A DNA stretch of 64,000 nt from Eubacteriaceae bacterium ES3 (GTDB lineage: Bacteria > Bacillota > Clostridia > Eubacteriales > Eubacteriaceae): assembly GCA_030586155.1 (NCBI GenBank), contig CP130741.1:2660680-2724679 (forward strand), in the 5' to 3' direction. Positions 1-9,539 of this stretch are shown piece after piece. Under the pieces are notes generated by a model. It did no database searches. It saw only the letters and a program-made list of their open reading frames with translations, and had not been told where the DNA came from. Position numbers and translations under genes: made by a program. The number at the start of each line of letters is the position of its first letter. Within the stretch, counting starts at the first letter, position 1.

Positions 1-1000
1 CCGGATTGTTCTTAAACTCAATAACCTCATCTCTTTTAAGCTGTTCAAGAGGAATGGAGATTTCAATTCCAGTATCAGTTATGAATTTTTGCTTTTTATA
101 AAGCTTCTTCTCAAGGTTGGCACTCACTTTAACCTTATCTTCATAAAGACCGTTCTGTAGAACACCCTGTCTGAACTTTTCCTTGACCAGTTCATCCTGC
201 ATGAAAACAGAATCCGCAATCTGTTCAACATCAAGCTCAGAACTTGATTCGTAATTTTCAACCAGGGCTTCTTTCATTTGGTTCATTTTCTCATAACTAC
301 CAGAGTATTCGGACTCAATGACTTTTTTTGCCGTTTTTTCAACGATCTCATAAGCACTTTTTTCTGAAATGCCTTCTTCGCAGAATAGTATCTGTTTCGA
401 CCAGTAAAACTCTTTCTGATTGTTAATCAGGTATTTCTTTTCTTTCAGCAGCAAATGGCCAGTCGATAAATTGATAATCACAAATTCGTCCAGTCTTTGC
501 CTTTCGGTAGGTAAGACACAGGGCTGCACCAAAATATCATTGTAAAAGCCTTTTTCGGTATCAACATAATGGATATAGCCTTGCTTATAATTAAATTTAA
601 GGATTGCCAGGAATTTTTCAAATCCCCGTTCAAAATCAATAAAGATTAGATCCGCCGATGGTATATCCACATGTTCTACCATTACATCAAAAACCGACTG
701 AGCAATTTCTGAGCTGATTCGTATCAAGGCCTCAGACTTTTTGTATTCTTCAACCGTTTTTTGAAAACCGCTGCCCTCGAGAAAGAGGGTGTGTTTAATT
801 TCCGAATCTTTTAGCGATTTTTCCAAATGCTTTAAGAGATAATCACCTACTCCTTCGCCAATATTTAAAAACATTTCCGATAACACCGGAATTCCCGCAT
901 TAGTGTCAAGGATATGCATAACTGCCTTATTAATCCTGATATCCCTATCCGGTGCCAGGACGATCTCTTCGTTTATTTCTTCAAATATTTCTTCTTCCAA
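1..1000 (-). CDS. Nucleoid-associated protein (NdpA/YejK-like), 3' end cut off
   Basis: The reading frame is open from the left window edge to a TTG at 1000. That TTG has GGAG five bases upstream, and an in-frame stop lies a few codons further up, so it is the best start. The N-terminus carries 'INKAVMHILDTNAG' followed by 'PVLSE', the typical opening of the 37-kDa nucleoid-associated family (PF04245). About 333 residues are visible, close to the family's usual length, so only a short tail is missing. Family members bind DNA and are thought to be non-essential nucleoid components; the role in Firmicutes is not established. The protein is acidic and mostly helical. The family call rests on motif reading. 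Confidence 0.75.
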   Translation of the reverse strand, partial: MEEEIFEEINEEIVLAPDRDIRINKAVMHILDTNAGIPVLSEMFLNIGEGVGDYLLKHLEKSLKDSEIKHTLFLEGSGFQKTVEEYKKSEALIRISSEIAQSVFDVMVEHVDIPSADLIFIDFERGFEKFLAILKFNYKQGYIHYVDTEKGFYNDILVQPCVLPTERQRLDEFVIINLSTGHLLLKEKKYLINNQKEFYWSKQILFCEEGISEKSAYEIVEKTAKKVIESEYSGSYEKMNQMKEALVENYESSSELDVEQIADSVFMQDELVKEKFRQGVLQNGLYEDKVKVSANLEKKLYKKQKFITDTGIEISIPLEQLKRDEVIEFKNNP

Positions 1001-1107
1001 ATCGGACTCCAATCGACAAAAATATTAGGCTTAACTTTTAGCCCGATATATGCAGTAAAATAAATTCACAAAGAACACAGGACAGTTTTTTAACTGTTTA
1101 CCTGTAT

Positions 1108-2445
1108 TTAAGGCTGATCGTACAAGTGTTCCTCAGAATCGTTAGTCAGTTTCATCCGATCCAACACATAAAAAATCAGACTTAAAACCATTCCCACAAC
1201 TGTCGCCAATACCATACCACTTAACTGAATACTGCCAAAGGTTAGTGATACACCAGAAAGTCCGACGACAAAAACAACTGAGGTTAAGGCCAGATTTCGT
1301 GACTTCCCATAATCAACCTGCGAATCAACAAGAATACGTATCCCAGAAGCTCCGATCATTCCATAGAGCAGAAATGATATTCCACCAATTACTGCACCGG
1401 GAATGGTTGAAATCAGCATCGACAGTTTTCCCACAAAGGAACAGATAATGGAAATAATTGCTGCTCCGGCAATTACCCGCACACTGTAGACTTTTGTAAC
1501 CGCCATAACCCCAATGTTTTCACCATAGGTAGTCGTCGGTACCGAACCGATCAGGCCGGAAATCATGGTTGAAAAATTATCCGCAAACAGGGAGCGATGC
1601 AGTCCCGGATCTTTAATCAGGTCTCGGCCGATAACTTTTCCCGTGACAATCTGATGCCCAATATGTTCTGAGGTAATAACCAGCAGAACCGGAAGGATGA
1701 TGACAATTGCACTCGGATCAAACTGTGGCAGCTGAAAGTTCGGTAAAGAAAACCATGGTGCATCCGCCACAGTTGCAAAACTCTCCGCTCCGACAACACC
1801 TGTTACCAGGGCTGTTAAATAACCTGCCACAATTGCAATCAGGATTGGAATAACTGATAGGAACTTTTTAAATACCACCGAACCAAAGACAGCAAAGCCA
1901 AGTGTCACCATAAAAACAGTCACGTTATTAGGATCGATTGCCGTCACAATCTGCTCATAAAGTCCCGATGCTTCATCTAAAACATAGGAGGTCTGGGTCA
2001 CAATACCTCCTGTACTGGCAGCCGTTGAAGCAAGTTCTAACCCGATTAAAGCAACTACCGGTCCCATGGCAGCCGGTGGCAGCACGATATCGATCCAGTC
2101 TGTTCCAAACTTATAAATCACCCCTGCTAAAATACAACCGCATAGACCAACAACTACAAAGCCACCTAAAGCATAGGAATAGCCCCATGAAGCAATGACC
2201 ACACCGGCTGGCGCCAGGAAAGCAAAACTCGACCCCAGATAAGCTGGTGCTTTTCCCTTGGTAATAAACATAAATAATAGCGTCCCAACTCCGTTCATAA
2301 ACAGAACAATCGCCGGATTAATTCCAAATAGAAAAGGTACCAGTACCGATGCGCCAAACATCGCAAACATGTGCTGCAGGCTCAATGGCACCATCATGTT
2401 CAATGGCAGCTTTTCCTCCACCTGAATAATTCTCTGATTTTTCAA
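1108..2445 (-). CDS. uraA: Uracil/xanthine permease family, probable uracil:H+ symporter
   Basis: A 445-residue, very hydrophobic protein with about 12-14 membrane segments. It matches the nucleobase:cation symporter-2 family: 'LSLQHMFAMFGASVLVP' near the N-terminus, 'APAYLGSSFAF' around residues 67-77, and 'TTTYGENIGVMAVT' near residue 305, where the substrate-site Glu of UraA-type carriers sits. These features favour uracil over xanthine. It would take up uracil across the cytoplasmic membrane for pyrimidine salvage. The start is a TTG preceded by GGAGGG six bases upstream. A TATAAT-like -10 lies about 45 bases further up. No PyrR-type attenuator was recognised. It stands alone, with no pyr genes beside it. 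Confidence 0.88.
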   Translation of the reverse strand: MKNQRIIQVEEKLPLNMMVPLSLQHMFAMFGASVLVPFLFGINPAIVLFMNGVGTLLFMFITKGKAPAYLGSSFAFLAPAGVVIASWGYSYALGGFVVVGLCGCILAGVIYKFGTDWIDIVLPPAAMGPVVALIGLELASTAASTGGIVTQTSYVLDEASGLYEQIVTAIDPNNVTVFMVTLGFAVFGSVVFKKFLSVIPILIAIVAGYLTALVTGVVGAESFATVADAPWFSLPNFQLPQFDPSAIVIILPVLLVITSEHIGHQIVTGKVIGRDLIKDPGLHRSLFADNFSTMISGLIGSVPTTTYGENIGVMAVTKVYSVRVIAGAAIISIICSFVGKLSMLISTIPGAVIGGISFLLYGMIGASGIRILVDSQVDYGKSRNLALTSVVFVVGLSGVSLTFGSIQLSGMVLATVVGMVLSLIFYVLDRMKLTNDSEEHLYDQP

Positions 2446-2600
2446 TTTAATCCCTCCAATCTTTTTATTCTCAGCGATTATACCACAGGCTTTTTCTCAA
2501 ATAAAGAAAAACTCGTTTATTAAACTCTAAAGAGTTCCTGCTTTCTTTACGCAAATAAAAGATTGTGATACAATTTATTAAATTTCAGAAAGCGAGTACT

Positions 2601-3467
2601 ATGATGAATATTTCTGTCAACACCAGAATTTTTGCTGTGCTGGGAGAGCCTATCGGGCAAAGTCTTTCACCACTCTTGCACAATACTCTATTTAAAGAAC
2701 ATCAGATTGATGGCGTTTATTTTCCCATTGAAGTTTCCAGTCAGAATCTAGCCGATTTGATAAAAGGATTCCGACTAATGAATTTCGGCGGCTTCAACAT
2801 CACTAAACCCCATAAACTTCAAGTTATGGACAGTCTTGACGCCATTGATCCGTTAGCCAGAAAAATTGGCGCCGTCAATACAGTTGTATATAAAGATGGC
2901 ATAATGACCGGTTATAATACCGATGGTTTTGGTTTTATCCGTTCAATTGAAAATAAATTAGAAACAGTAGCCAAAGAAGATTTGACTGTTCTTATCCTTG
3001 GCTGCGGCGGTGCGGTTAAATCTGTTGCCATGGCCCTGGCTGATTGGGGTGTTAAGAAAATTGTAATTGCCAACCGTACACTTGAAAAAGCTCAAACGCT
3101 TTGTTCCCAAATTAATGAGGGCATTGAAGAAGTCGCTTTTGCGGTAAAAAATGATCCGGTTTCGCTTGCCGAAATCTGCACTCAGGCCAATCTCATAGTC
3201 AATGGCACCAGTTTAGGTATGTCTGACTCAATTGATCAAACGCCGCTGAACAAAGAACTGATTCGCCCGGGAATCCTGGTTTATGATATGATATACAGCC
3301 CCGAAAAAACCAGATTTCTAAAAGAAGCAGAGGAACAGGGGGCACTGATCGAAAACGGTCTCGATATGCTGCTCTTTCAAGGACTTTTAGCCTTTGAATT
3401 ATGGACCGGAATTTTTCCTGATCCCGAACTCGGTAGAAAAGTGCTGCAGGAAGGAACCCGACAATGA
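2601..3467 (+). CDS. aroE: Shikimate dehydrogenase
   Basis: Reduces 3-dehydroshikimate to shikimate with NADPH in the cytoplasmic chorismate pathway. Visible motifs are the shikimate-binding 'SLSPLLHN', the catalytic Lys in 'NITKPHK', the Asp in 'NTDGFGF', and the nucleotide-binding 'GCGGAVKS' loop. Length is 288 residues, normal for the family. An upstream GTG at 2565 would add 12 residues, but it overlaps a likely -10 (GATACAAT) and has no ribosome-binding site. The ATG at 2601 is therefore preferred; the next codon is also ATG. The stop overlaps aroK by four bases (ATGA), so the two genes are translationally coupled and together supply two consecutive pathway steps. Confidence 0.92.
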   Translation: MMNISVNTRIFAVLGEPIGQSLSPLLHNTLFKEHQIDGVYFPIEVSSQNLADLIKGFRLMNFGGFNITKPHKLQVMDSLDAIDPLARKIGAVNTVVYKDGIMTGYNTDGFGFIRSIENKLETVAKEDLTVLILGCGGAVKSVAMALADWGVKKIVIANRTLEKAQTLCSQINEGIEEVAFAVKNDPVSLAEICTQANLIVNGTSLGMSDSIDQTPLNKELIRPGILVYDMIYSPEKTRFLKEAEEQGALIENGLDMLLFQGLLAFELWTGIFPDPELGRKVLQEGTRQ

Positions 3468-3982
3468 CAAAAAAAAATAAACCTATCGCCCTGATCGGTT
3501 TTATGGGGACGGGGAAATCAAGCATCGGTCCACTGTTGGCTCAAAAACTTAACTACCAGTTTATTGATACAGATACTTATATTGAAGAAAAAGCCGGCAA
3601 AAAAATATCGGCTATCTTTGCCGACCAAGGAGAAGCAGCTTTCAGGCAGTTGGAAACATCAGCCCTTGAAGAACTATTAGAAAAAGAAAATCTGGTTATT
3701 GCTACCGGCGGCGGTATCATTCTGAAAGAGAATAACAGAGAATTGCTCCAGAACAATACTTTTCTAGTAAGTCTTAAAGCCTCAGCCGATACTATTTTTG
3801 AAAGAACCCGGACCGACAATAGCCGCCCCCTTCTTAATGACCCTGAGCCACTCCAGAAAATTAAAACCATGCTTTTAGATAGAAAAACATTCTATCAGAT
3901 TGGAGCTCTACAAATTGACACTGATTCTGATTCGATAGAAGCAATCTGCGATAAAATTTTTGCCCAATATCTAAATCAATAA
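3464..3982 (+). CDS. aroK: Shikimate kinase
   Basis: Phosphorylates shikimate at the 3-hydroxyl using ATP, the step after AroE. The 172-residue protein has the P-loop 'GFMGTGKSSIG', the substrate-binding Asp in 'FIDTDTYIE', and 'ATGGGIIL', the conserved Gly-rich shikimate-binding segment. 'RPLL' in the lid region supplies the usual Arg. The start overlaps the aroE stop in ATGA. No other aro genes are present, so the pair is a small detached operon rather than part of a full aromatic cluster. Confidence 0.93.
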   Translation: MTKKNKPIALIGFMGTGKSSIGPLLAQKLNYQFIDTDTYIEEKAGKKISAIFADQGEAAFRQLETSALEELLEKENLVIATGGGIILKENNRELLQNNTFLVSLKASADTIFERTRTDNSRPLLNDPEPLQKIKTMLLDRKTFYQIGALQIDTDSDSIEAICDKIFAQYLNQ

Positions 3983-3987
3983 TAAGC

Positions 3988-4016
3988 TTTCAGGATGCAT
4001 TTTTGCATTCCTGAAA
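3988..4016 (+). terminator. Possible terminator hairpin after aroK
   Basis: TTTCAGGA (3988-3995) pairs with TCCTGAAA (4009-4016), with extra ATGC/GCAT pairing inside. No clean U-run follows, so it may be a weak terminator or only an RNA-stabilising hairpin. Confidence 0.4.
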
Positions 4017-4138
4017 AAGGATCCTGCAAATATTGAATTATTTCTTATTTTAAAACAGAATCCAGCGGCTGTAACCAAATAACCTATAAATCCTGACTCA
4101 CTAGACCCTTATCATCAACAGGTCTTTGACCAGAAAAA

Positions 4139-4387
4139 CTATTTCATCGCCTTTAAATCACAGATATAACAATCAGTAAGACGCTGGACTGCCTCGGGAT
4201 TTTTTACCGGCCAGGAAGTCTCCAAGGCTTCACAGTGCGCTGTCATTGACTCTGCACAATAGACAAAATCGATACAACCGTTGCATTTTTTGTCTTTCGT
4301 TTTTTTAATCAATTCCAGAACTGACTCATTAACACTTTCTCTGAATTCTTTGTAAGCAACCGTATTATGGTTTTCGAACACACTCAT
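4139..4387 (-). CDS. Small Cys-containing protein of unknown function
   Basis: An 82-residue soluble protein that I do not recognise. It has GAGGTG five bases before its ATG, so translation is well supported. Five of its six cysteines form three pairs or near-pairs: 'CNGC' (about 35-38), Cys 44 with Cys 52, and 'CYIC' (about 73-76). This spacing would suit a zinc or iron-sulfur site. The gene is isolated, pointing toward the aroE-aroK transcript and away from the tRNA genes. Confidence 0.65.
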   Translation of the reverse strand: MSVFENHNTVAYKEFRESVNESVLELIKKTKDKKCNGCIDFVYCAESMTAHCEALETSWPVKNPEAVQRLTDCYICDLKAMK

Positions 4388-4485
4388 TTTAACACCTCAG
4401 TGGTTTCATTTGTTTTAAATAATAGTAACCTAAATCCAGAAAAACACAAGGTAATTTTTTGTTCATTTTATTTTTAAAAAAAGAA

Positions 4486-4514
4486 TTGCATTTCTTAATA
4501 AGATATGCTAGTAT
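4486..4514 (+). promoter_or_regulatory. Promoter of the tRNA-Leu/tRNA-Lys operon
   Basis: TTGCAT (4486-4491), a 17-bp spacer and TAGTAT (4509-4514) make a plausible vegetative promoter. A perfect 9-bp stem with a 3-base loop (4526-4546) follows in the leader, ahead of tRNA-Leu, and may be a processing signal. Confidence 0.65.
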
Positions 4515-4576
4515 ATTTAACAGTGTTCTAACAGATTCTGTTAGAAACAAACCCTGAAAAATTTCAGGTTAAATGT

Positions 4577-4663
4577 GCCGAAGTGATGGAATTGGCAGAC
4601 GTGACGGACTCAAAATCCGTTGTGAGTGATCACGTGCGGGTTCGAGTCCCGCCTTCGGCACCA
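4577..4663 (+). tRNA. tRNA-Leu(CAA)
   Basis: The acceptor stem GCCGAAG pairs with CTTCGGC. The anticodon loop CTCAAAA gives anticodon CAA, reading UUG. A long variable arm (class II) is present, and CCA is encoded at 4661-4663. Confidence 0.95.
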
Positions 4664-4671
4664 TTTTTTTC

Positions 4672-4748
4672 GCTCCCTTAGCTCAGTTGGCTAGAGCACC
4701 TGACTCTTAATCAGGGTGTCCAGGGTTCGAGTCCCTGAGGGAGCACCA
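4672..4748 (+). tRNA. tRNA-Lys(CTT)
   Basis: The acceptor stem GCTCCCT pairs with AGGGAGC. The anticodon loop CTCTTAA gives CTT, reading AAG. CCA is encoded. It lies nine bases after tRNA-Leu and is almost certainly cotranscribed with it. Confidence 0.95.
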
Positions 4749-4766
4749 TAAAATTAATTTACAGTG

Positions 4767-4787
4767 AACCGGTTGACGGTTTTTTTA
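4767..4787 (+). terminator. Terminator of the tRNA operon
   Basis: AACCG/CGGTT short stem with a 5-base loop, followed directly by a run of eight or nine T. Confidence 0.65.
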
Positions 4788-4821
4788 TTGCTTTAAAACC
4801 TACTATTTACATCGATTCTAA

Positions 4822-5160
4822 TCATTCACCACCACTTTCTTGATACTCTTTTTCATACTCGCCCTGCCTTTCCAGCGTGTACATCATATCTTCCTGGCTC
4901 AGTGTCGGGAATCTAAACTCCTCCATGTGAATCGTTTTATTTACCCAAAAATCATCAATAACATAATAGGTGTTGTCATACATTTCACTCTCAACCTTTC
5001 GGACTGTTAACTTATGGATGCTGCTAAAATGTCTGATGCAAAAGATAATGAATTGATAATAAGATGCATGGTTGAACATGATACTCTTCAGTTTATTCAC
5101 CTGATTCGGTGTAATTTTGTAATAAAACTGACGCCCTTCCATAATTAAAGTATGATACAT
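4822..5160 (-). CDS. Hypothetical protein, 112 residues
   Basis: I do not recognise this protein. AAGGAGGG lies just before the ATG, one of the strongest ribosome-binding sites in the window. The product is rich in Tyr, Phe, His and Met, has no membrane segment or signal peptide, and ends in an acidic 'YEKEYQESGGE' tail. It is transcribed alone and converges on the tRNA operon terminator. Confidence 0.7.
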   Translation of the reverse strand: MYHTLIMEGRQFYYKITPNQVNKLKSIMFNHASYYQFIIFCIRHFSSIHKLTVRKVESEMYDNTYYVIDDFWVNKTIHMEEFRFPTLSQEDMMYTLERQGEYEKEYQESGGE

Positions 5161-5655
5161 TTTTCCCTCCTTATAAGCGTGTATATCTTAAAATACTTCT
5201 AAAAATTCTTTTTAACAATTGCTATACTGGACCTAAACATAAAAACGACCGGTCTTTAAAAATAGTCTTAAACAACAAACGCAGCTATCTAAACAAAAAC
5301 ACCATTCATAGTTTTTAAGTCTCAATTATATTATACCCATTTATTAGATAAATAATTCCATCTAAGGCGTTGACACGTCAAGATAAATCACACAACTTAA
5401 TTAACACCAATATCCAAACTATCTTTTTCCTAAACGAAGCTTTAATCCTCATAATATCTGCCATCGGGTGATTAAATTAGAAAAATGCAAGTGATTGTTG
5501 CTATTATCAAAACAGCCCTCAATAACTTTAAATTTATTAAATTCCTGTACATTTGCATGGCTTTTCTCTATTGAGATCTGTTAAATAATTATGGTAAACT
5601 ACCAAGAAAAACATTTTAAACTCATTTAATGTTTTTCACTGAAAAAGGAGACAAA
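5161..5655. other. AT-rich intergenic region
   Basis: 495 bases with no supported gene on either strand. The 4822-5160 gene must be promoted from its left part, and the small gene at 5656 from its right part (TATGGTAAACT just upstream). No known riboswitch pattern was seen. Confidence 0.5.
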
Positions 5656-5802
5656 ATGACAAAAATTTATATTGCCGGAAATCTCGACCCGAAAGATAAA
5701 GGCCAGACTTTCAACGATATCGGACAGGCCATTAATTATCTGCAAGAACAGGGTTACAGTGACAAAGAAATTTGTCTTGTACGATTTATCCCAGTTAAAT
5801 AA
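5656..5802 (+). CDS. Small protein, 48 residues, unknown function
   Basis: ATG with AAAAGGAG five bases upstream, 48 codons, TAA at 5800-5802, and a good terminator 36 bases later, so this is a self-contained small gene. The product starts 'MTKIYIAGNL' and contains 'FNDIGQAINYLQEQGYSD', a segment that would fold as an amphipathic helix after a strand. It has one Cys and no membrane segment. I do not recognise the family. A small regulatory or stress protein is possible, but nothing in the sequence decides it. Confidence 0.65.
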   Translation: MTKIYIAGNLDPKDKGQTFNDIGQAINYLQEQGYSDKEICLVRFIPVK

Positions 5803-5837
5803 TCGACGGGAGATTGCTTGCTAATATATGATTCCAC

Positions 5838-5866
5838 AACCATCTTTCGGGGTGGTTTTATTTTTT
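5838..5866 (+). terminator. Terminator after the 48-residue gene
   Basis: A seven-pair stem, AACCATC with GGTGGTT (one G-U), a six-base TTTCGG loop, then TTTATTTTTT. Confidence 0.75.
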
Positions 5867-6372
5867 AATATTATTTATCTTAAAAGGGGCTTGTATCAAG
5901 CACATTTTGCTTAGCTTCCAGGGGTTTGCAGTATTCTCCTCTTATAGCTAATACTTTTAAAAAAATTTTTTTGAACAAATATTTAAAAGAAAATCATCAT
6001 TTATACATTATTGTCAATTGTACAATTCGGCCCTGAGTAAAGTTTTTTACGCAACAATATCGACCTCTCTTGCGATTTATTTTTTTATTTTCTTCATTTA
6101 CTATTAAAACAGCAGTTTTAAAGTGATGCTTTTTCCTATTTCTGATTTTTCTTCAAAAAAAATATCCAAACACAAATACAGCACACTATAGATACTAATA
6201 TCAAACATACTTTTTTTCATTTTAACCAACTTCAGTCAAATACAGATCGGCTCAAAAGCTGTTAATAACGCCATATTTTATCAAATTCCAGAAAATTTTA
6301 ATCTTGACCAAATCGATGTTTTAAAAGAAAATAAAAGTGGTACATTATAAAAAAACCTAAAAGGAGAAATTT
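5867..6372. other. Intergenic leader region of the chemoreceptor gene
   Basis: About 500 AT-rich bases without a supported ORF. AAAGGAG (6360-6366) precedes the chemoreceptor ATG. I looked for a c-di-GMP riboswitch, common before clostridial chemotaxis genes, and did not find its conserved core. No clear sigma-D promoter was seen. Confidence 0.5.
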
Positions 6373-9300
6373 ATGGAAAGTAACGAGAAAAGGCAGATTA
6401 GTCTGCTTGCCCGCATTATTCTATTTATTGGATTGCCGATTATTGCTATTTATGGTATTACTTCACTATTTACTTTATACAATGTCAATACATCCATTTC
6501 CGCAATGTCCGAACAACAACTGGAGAGTGAATCTCTGGCGGCCGCCAGTGCCATTGACGGTGCTTTAGGAAAGTACATGGAAACAACCAATCAAATGGCG
6601 CTAAACAGCCAGTATACCGCTCTTGTCGAAGAAATCACGCCGGGCATGGATCCCACTTCAGCCCCAGATTATGCAGTGGTTATTGAAACCCTGTCCAGTA
6701 TCAAAGCTGAAGACTCAAATATTTTAAATGCCTATATCGCCGACGGTGATCCCAATATGCTGATCTTAAGCGATGATGGCATTTACCAGAGCGATGACTG
6801 GGTGATGACTGCCCGACCCTGGTTCCAGGAAATGCTTGCAAATGGCGGAACCACTATCACCGAACCCTATATTGACGCAATGACCGGCAAGATGGTTGTT
6901 ACAGTGGCGACCCCTATCTATCGACCTGGGACAAGCGAAGTCTTTAGCGCTGGTGGCCTGGATTTCACCCTGGACAGTATATCAGAAATTATGAGCCAGT
7001 ACACATTAGGGGATACGGGTTTCTTTATGCTAATCAGTTCCGAAGGAACGATAATCTACCACCCGGATGAGAATTATTCTAACACGATGATCAATGACTC
7101 TGATATGTCAGATGAAATAAAGACAGCTATCATCAATCAGCAAACCGGCCCCGTAGATTACTCTTTGGCCGATGGAACACTTATTCACGGCTACGCCGAA
7201 CCAGTCGGCAGTACAGGATGGACAGTTGTGACCAGCCTGCCAGATGCTGAATACAGCCAGTCCTATAATTTCTTAAAAATGATGTCGCTATTCATCATGT
7301 TACTGGTCATTGGGATTGCCGCTCTTTTAATTTACTTTACTGCAAAAAAAATCACTGCACCAATTAACCAATTGGCTGATGTTGCCAATCGGATGGCTGA
7401 AGGTGATGTTGAAGCAGGTACTGATCATATCAATTCCATCAGCCGGGAGACCACTGACCTGACTCAGGCCTTTGAGCGAATGTCAGCCAATATCCGCGAC
7501 CACGCCATATCTGCTCAACGCATCGCCGAAGGTGATCTGACTCAGGAAGTGGCAATCAGTTCCGATAAGGATTTGTTGGGACTCAGTATGACCGATATGG
7601 TACATTCCCTGCGGGAAATGGTCAAAGAAGTACAAATGCTCTCAGAATCTACCCTTGAAGGACAACTCTCCGTCCGCGGCAACACCGGTACTCTTAAAGG
7701 GGCTTACCGGGATATTATTGCCGGTCTGAATCAATCCCTGGATGCTGTTATTGAACCATTAAAAACCAGTTCTGCCTATATTGAAAAAATTGGCAAGGGC
7801 GAAATTCCGGAAAAAATTACTGAAGAAGCAAAAGGTGAATTCGCCGAAATTACCAACAGCATCAATTCATGTATTGACGGCTTAGATGCTCTTACCCAGG
7901 GCAATCGTGTTTTATCTCATATCCAAGGCAATGACTACAGCCAGCGAATCGAAGCTGAATATGCCGGAATTTACGGCGAAATCTCCAAACACATCAACAC
8001 CATATGCGACCAGCTGTTATACATGCTTGAAGGCGTAAATGAAATGGCAAACGGAGATTTTAAAAAACTGCCGGAATTAAAAGCCATTGGCAAGTTCAGT
8101 GACAATGATCAGATGGTCCCAGCCTTTATCAATATGATGGAAAATATTGAAATGCTGGTCGAAGAAGCTGATGGTATGGCCAATGCCGCCATTAACGGCG
8201 ATCTTGCAAATCGCGGAGACGTTAGCCGCTTCCCTGGACAATATTCTAAAGTAATCGGCGGCTTCAACAATACGCTAGATGCCATCACCGAACCTATCCA
8301 GGAAGCATCGGCTGTACTTAACGAACTTTCTCAGGGACATCTCAGCACTAAAATGACCGGTAACTATCTTGGCCAGAATAACCAGATTAAGGACGACTTG
8401 AATAAAACCCTGGACTTCCTGAAATTCTATATCAATGATATTTCTGAAATTCTGAATTTAGCCAGCGATGGTGATTTAAGCAATGAAATTACCAGTGATT
8501 ACATTGGTGACTTCGATGCCATCAAAACGGCTATTAATCATATTGCTGAAAATCTATCTGCAGTTCTTGGAGAAATAACTAATGCAGCTGCCCAGGTCGA
8601 ATCAGGATCCCGCCAAATCTCTGATGGCGCCCAGGCTCTAGCCCAGGGTACCACAGAGCAGGCAAGCTCGATTGAAGAGTTATCAGCCTCGATTGAAGAA
8701 GTATCAAAAGAAACCCGCTTCAACGCTCAGAAATCTGCCGAAGCCAACGATCGAACCCTGGAAGTTCGCTTAGCTGCAGAAAAAGGCAATCGTCAGATGG
8801 CTGATATGGTCGAAGCGATGGGAGCCATCAATGAATCATCCAATAATATCTCAAAAATTATTCGGGTTATTGATGACATCGCCTTCCAGACCAATATTCT
8901 GGCCCTTAATGCTGCTGTCGAAGCTGCCCGAGCTGGTCAGCACGGAAAAGGCTTTGCCGTAGTTGCCGAAGAGGTTCGTTCTCTGGCTGCCAGAAGTGCC
9001 GAAGCTGCCAGCGAAACAACCGCTCTAATCGAAGGCTCCATCAGCAAAGTCGAAGACGGAACCAAAATTGCCAACGATACTGCGGACGGATTAAAAACTA
9101 TTTTCGATTCTATCGAAAAAGTCACCAGTCTGATTGGCGATATTTCCAAATCCTCAAATGATCAGGCTACCAGCATCGCTCAGATTACCACCGGTATTGA
9201 ACAGGTTACTCAAGTCGTTCATACCAATTCAGCAACATCTGAACAAAGCGCCGCTTCCAGCGAAGAACTCTCAAGTCAGGCGGAAATGCTTAAAAATATG

Positions 9301-9456
9301 GTTTCCGGATTTAAACTGCGCAGTTCTTCCAGCCGTCAGCCCCGAAAAAAAGAAAACCTCGACACTTCCTCTTTTAGCATGGATTCGCTAGATATTGAAG
9401 CAGTCGATGAGGATAATTTCACAATCGATCTTGATGACGAAAGTGATAAGTACTAA
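6373..9456 (+). CDS. Methyl-accepting chemotaxis protein with dCache-type sensor and repeated HAMP-like domains
   Basis: A 1027-residue transmembrane receptor. One membrane helix (about 12-35) is followed by an extracellular double-Cache-like region (about 40-305, with '[11 protein letters not shown]' and '[18 protein letters not shown]' segments), then a second helix (about 308-330). After the canonical HAMP ('[17 protein letters not shown]') come several further HAMP-like units up to about residue 720; recurring signatures are 'GxIxxxITxxxxGEF' and 'GDLSNEI'. The signalling hairpin tip '[18 protein letters not shown]' is intact, so it should couple to CheA/CheW. The C-terminus is a long acidic tail without a CheR-docking NWETF-like pentapeptide. 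AAAGGAG supports the start. The ligand is unknown. It is transcribed alone and ends at a strong terminator. Confidence 0.92.
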   Translation: MESNEKRQISLLARIILFIGLPIIAIYGITSLFTLYNVNTSISAMSEQQLESESLAAASAIDGALGKYMETTNQMALNSQYTALVEEITPGMDPTSAPDYAVVIETLSSIKAEDSNILNAYIADGDPNMLILSDDGIYQSDDWVMTARPWFQEMLANGGTTITEPYIDAMTGKMVVTVATPIYRPGTSEVFSAGGLDFTLDSISEIMSQYTLGDTGFFMLISSEGTIIYHPDENYSNTMINDSDMSDEIKTAIINQQTGPVDYSLADGTLIHGYAEPVGSTGWTVVTSLPDAEYSQSYNFLKMMSLFIMLLVIGIAALLIYFTAKKITAPINQLADVANRMAEGDVEAGTDHINSISRETTDLTQAFERMSANIRDHAISAQRIAEGDLTQEVAISSDKDLLGLSMTDMVHSLREMVKEVQMLSESTLEGQLSVRGNTGTLKGAYRDIIAGLNQSLDAVIEPLKTSSAYIEKIGKGEIPEKITEEAKGEFAEITNSINSCIDGLDALTQGNRVLSHIQGNDYSQRIEAEYAGIYGEISKHINTICDQLLYMLEGVNEMANGDFKKLPELKAIGKFSDNDQMVPAFINMMENIEMLVEEADGMANAAINGDLANRGDVSRFPGQYSKVIGGFNNTLDAITEPIQEASAVLNELSQGHLSTKMTGNYLGQNNQIKDDLNKTLDFLKFYINDISEILNLASDGDLSNEITSDYIGDFDAIKTAINHIAENLSAVLGEITNAAAQVESGSRQISDGAQALAQGTTEQASSIEELSASIEEVSKETRFNAQKSAEANDRTLEVRLAAEKGNRQMADMVEAMGAINESSNNISKIIRVIDDIAFQTNILALNAAVEAARAGQHGKGFAVVAEEVRSLAARSAEAASETTALIEGSISKVEDGTKIANDTADGLKTIFDSIEKVTSLIGDISKSSNDQATSIAQITTGIEQVTQVVHTNSATSEQSAASSEELSSQAEMLKNMVSGFKLRSSSSRQPRKKENLDTSSFSMDSLDIEAVDEDNFTIDLDDESDKY

Positions 9457-9470
9457 GTTATAGCAAATAA

Positions 9471-9516
9471 AAGAACCTGGAGCAGAAAATCAGATTTTCG
9501 GCTCCAGGTTCTTTTA
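9471..9516. terminator. Bidirectional terminator between the chemoreceptor and amrS
   Basis: A 13-bp perfect stem (9471-9483 with 9501-9513), with further inner pairing, is flanked by A and T runs. It can serve both convergent transcripts. Confidence 0.85.
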
Positions 9517-9539
9517 TTATAAAAACTATTAAAATTAAT

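Noticed and set aside
5867-6372. Possible c-di-GMP riboswitch before the chemoreceptor gene
   Set aside because: The conserved GEMM core and tetraloop-receptor segments were not found on either strand here or before the second receptor.
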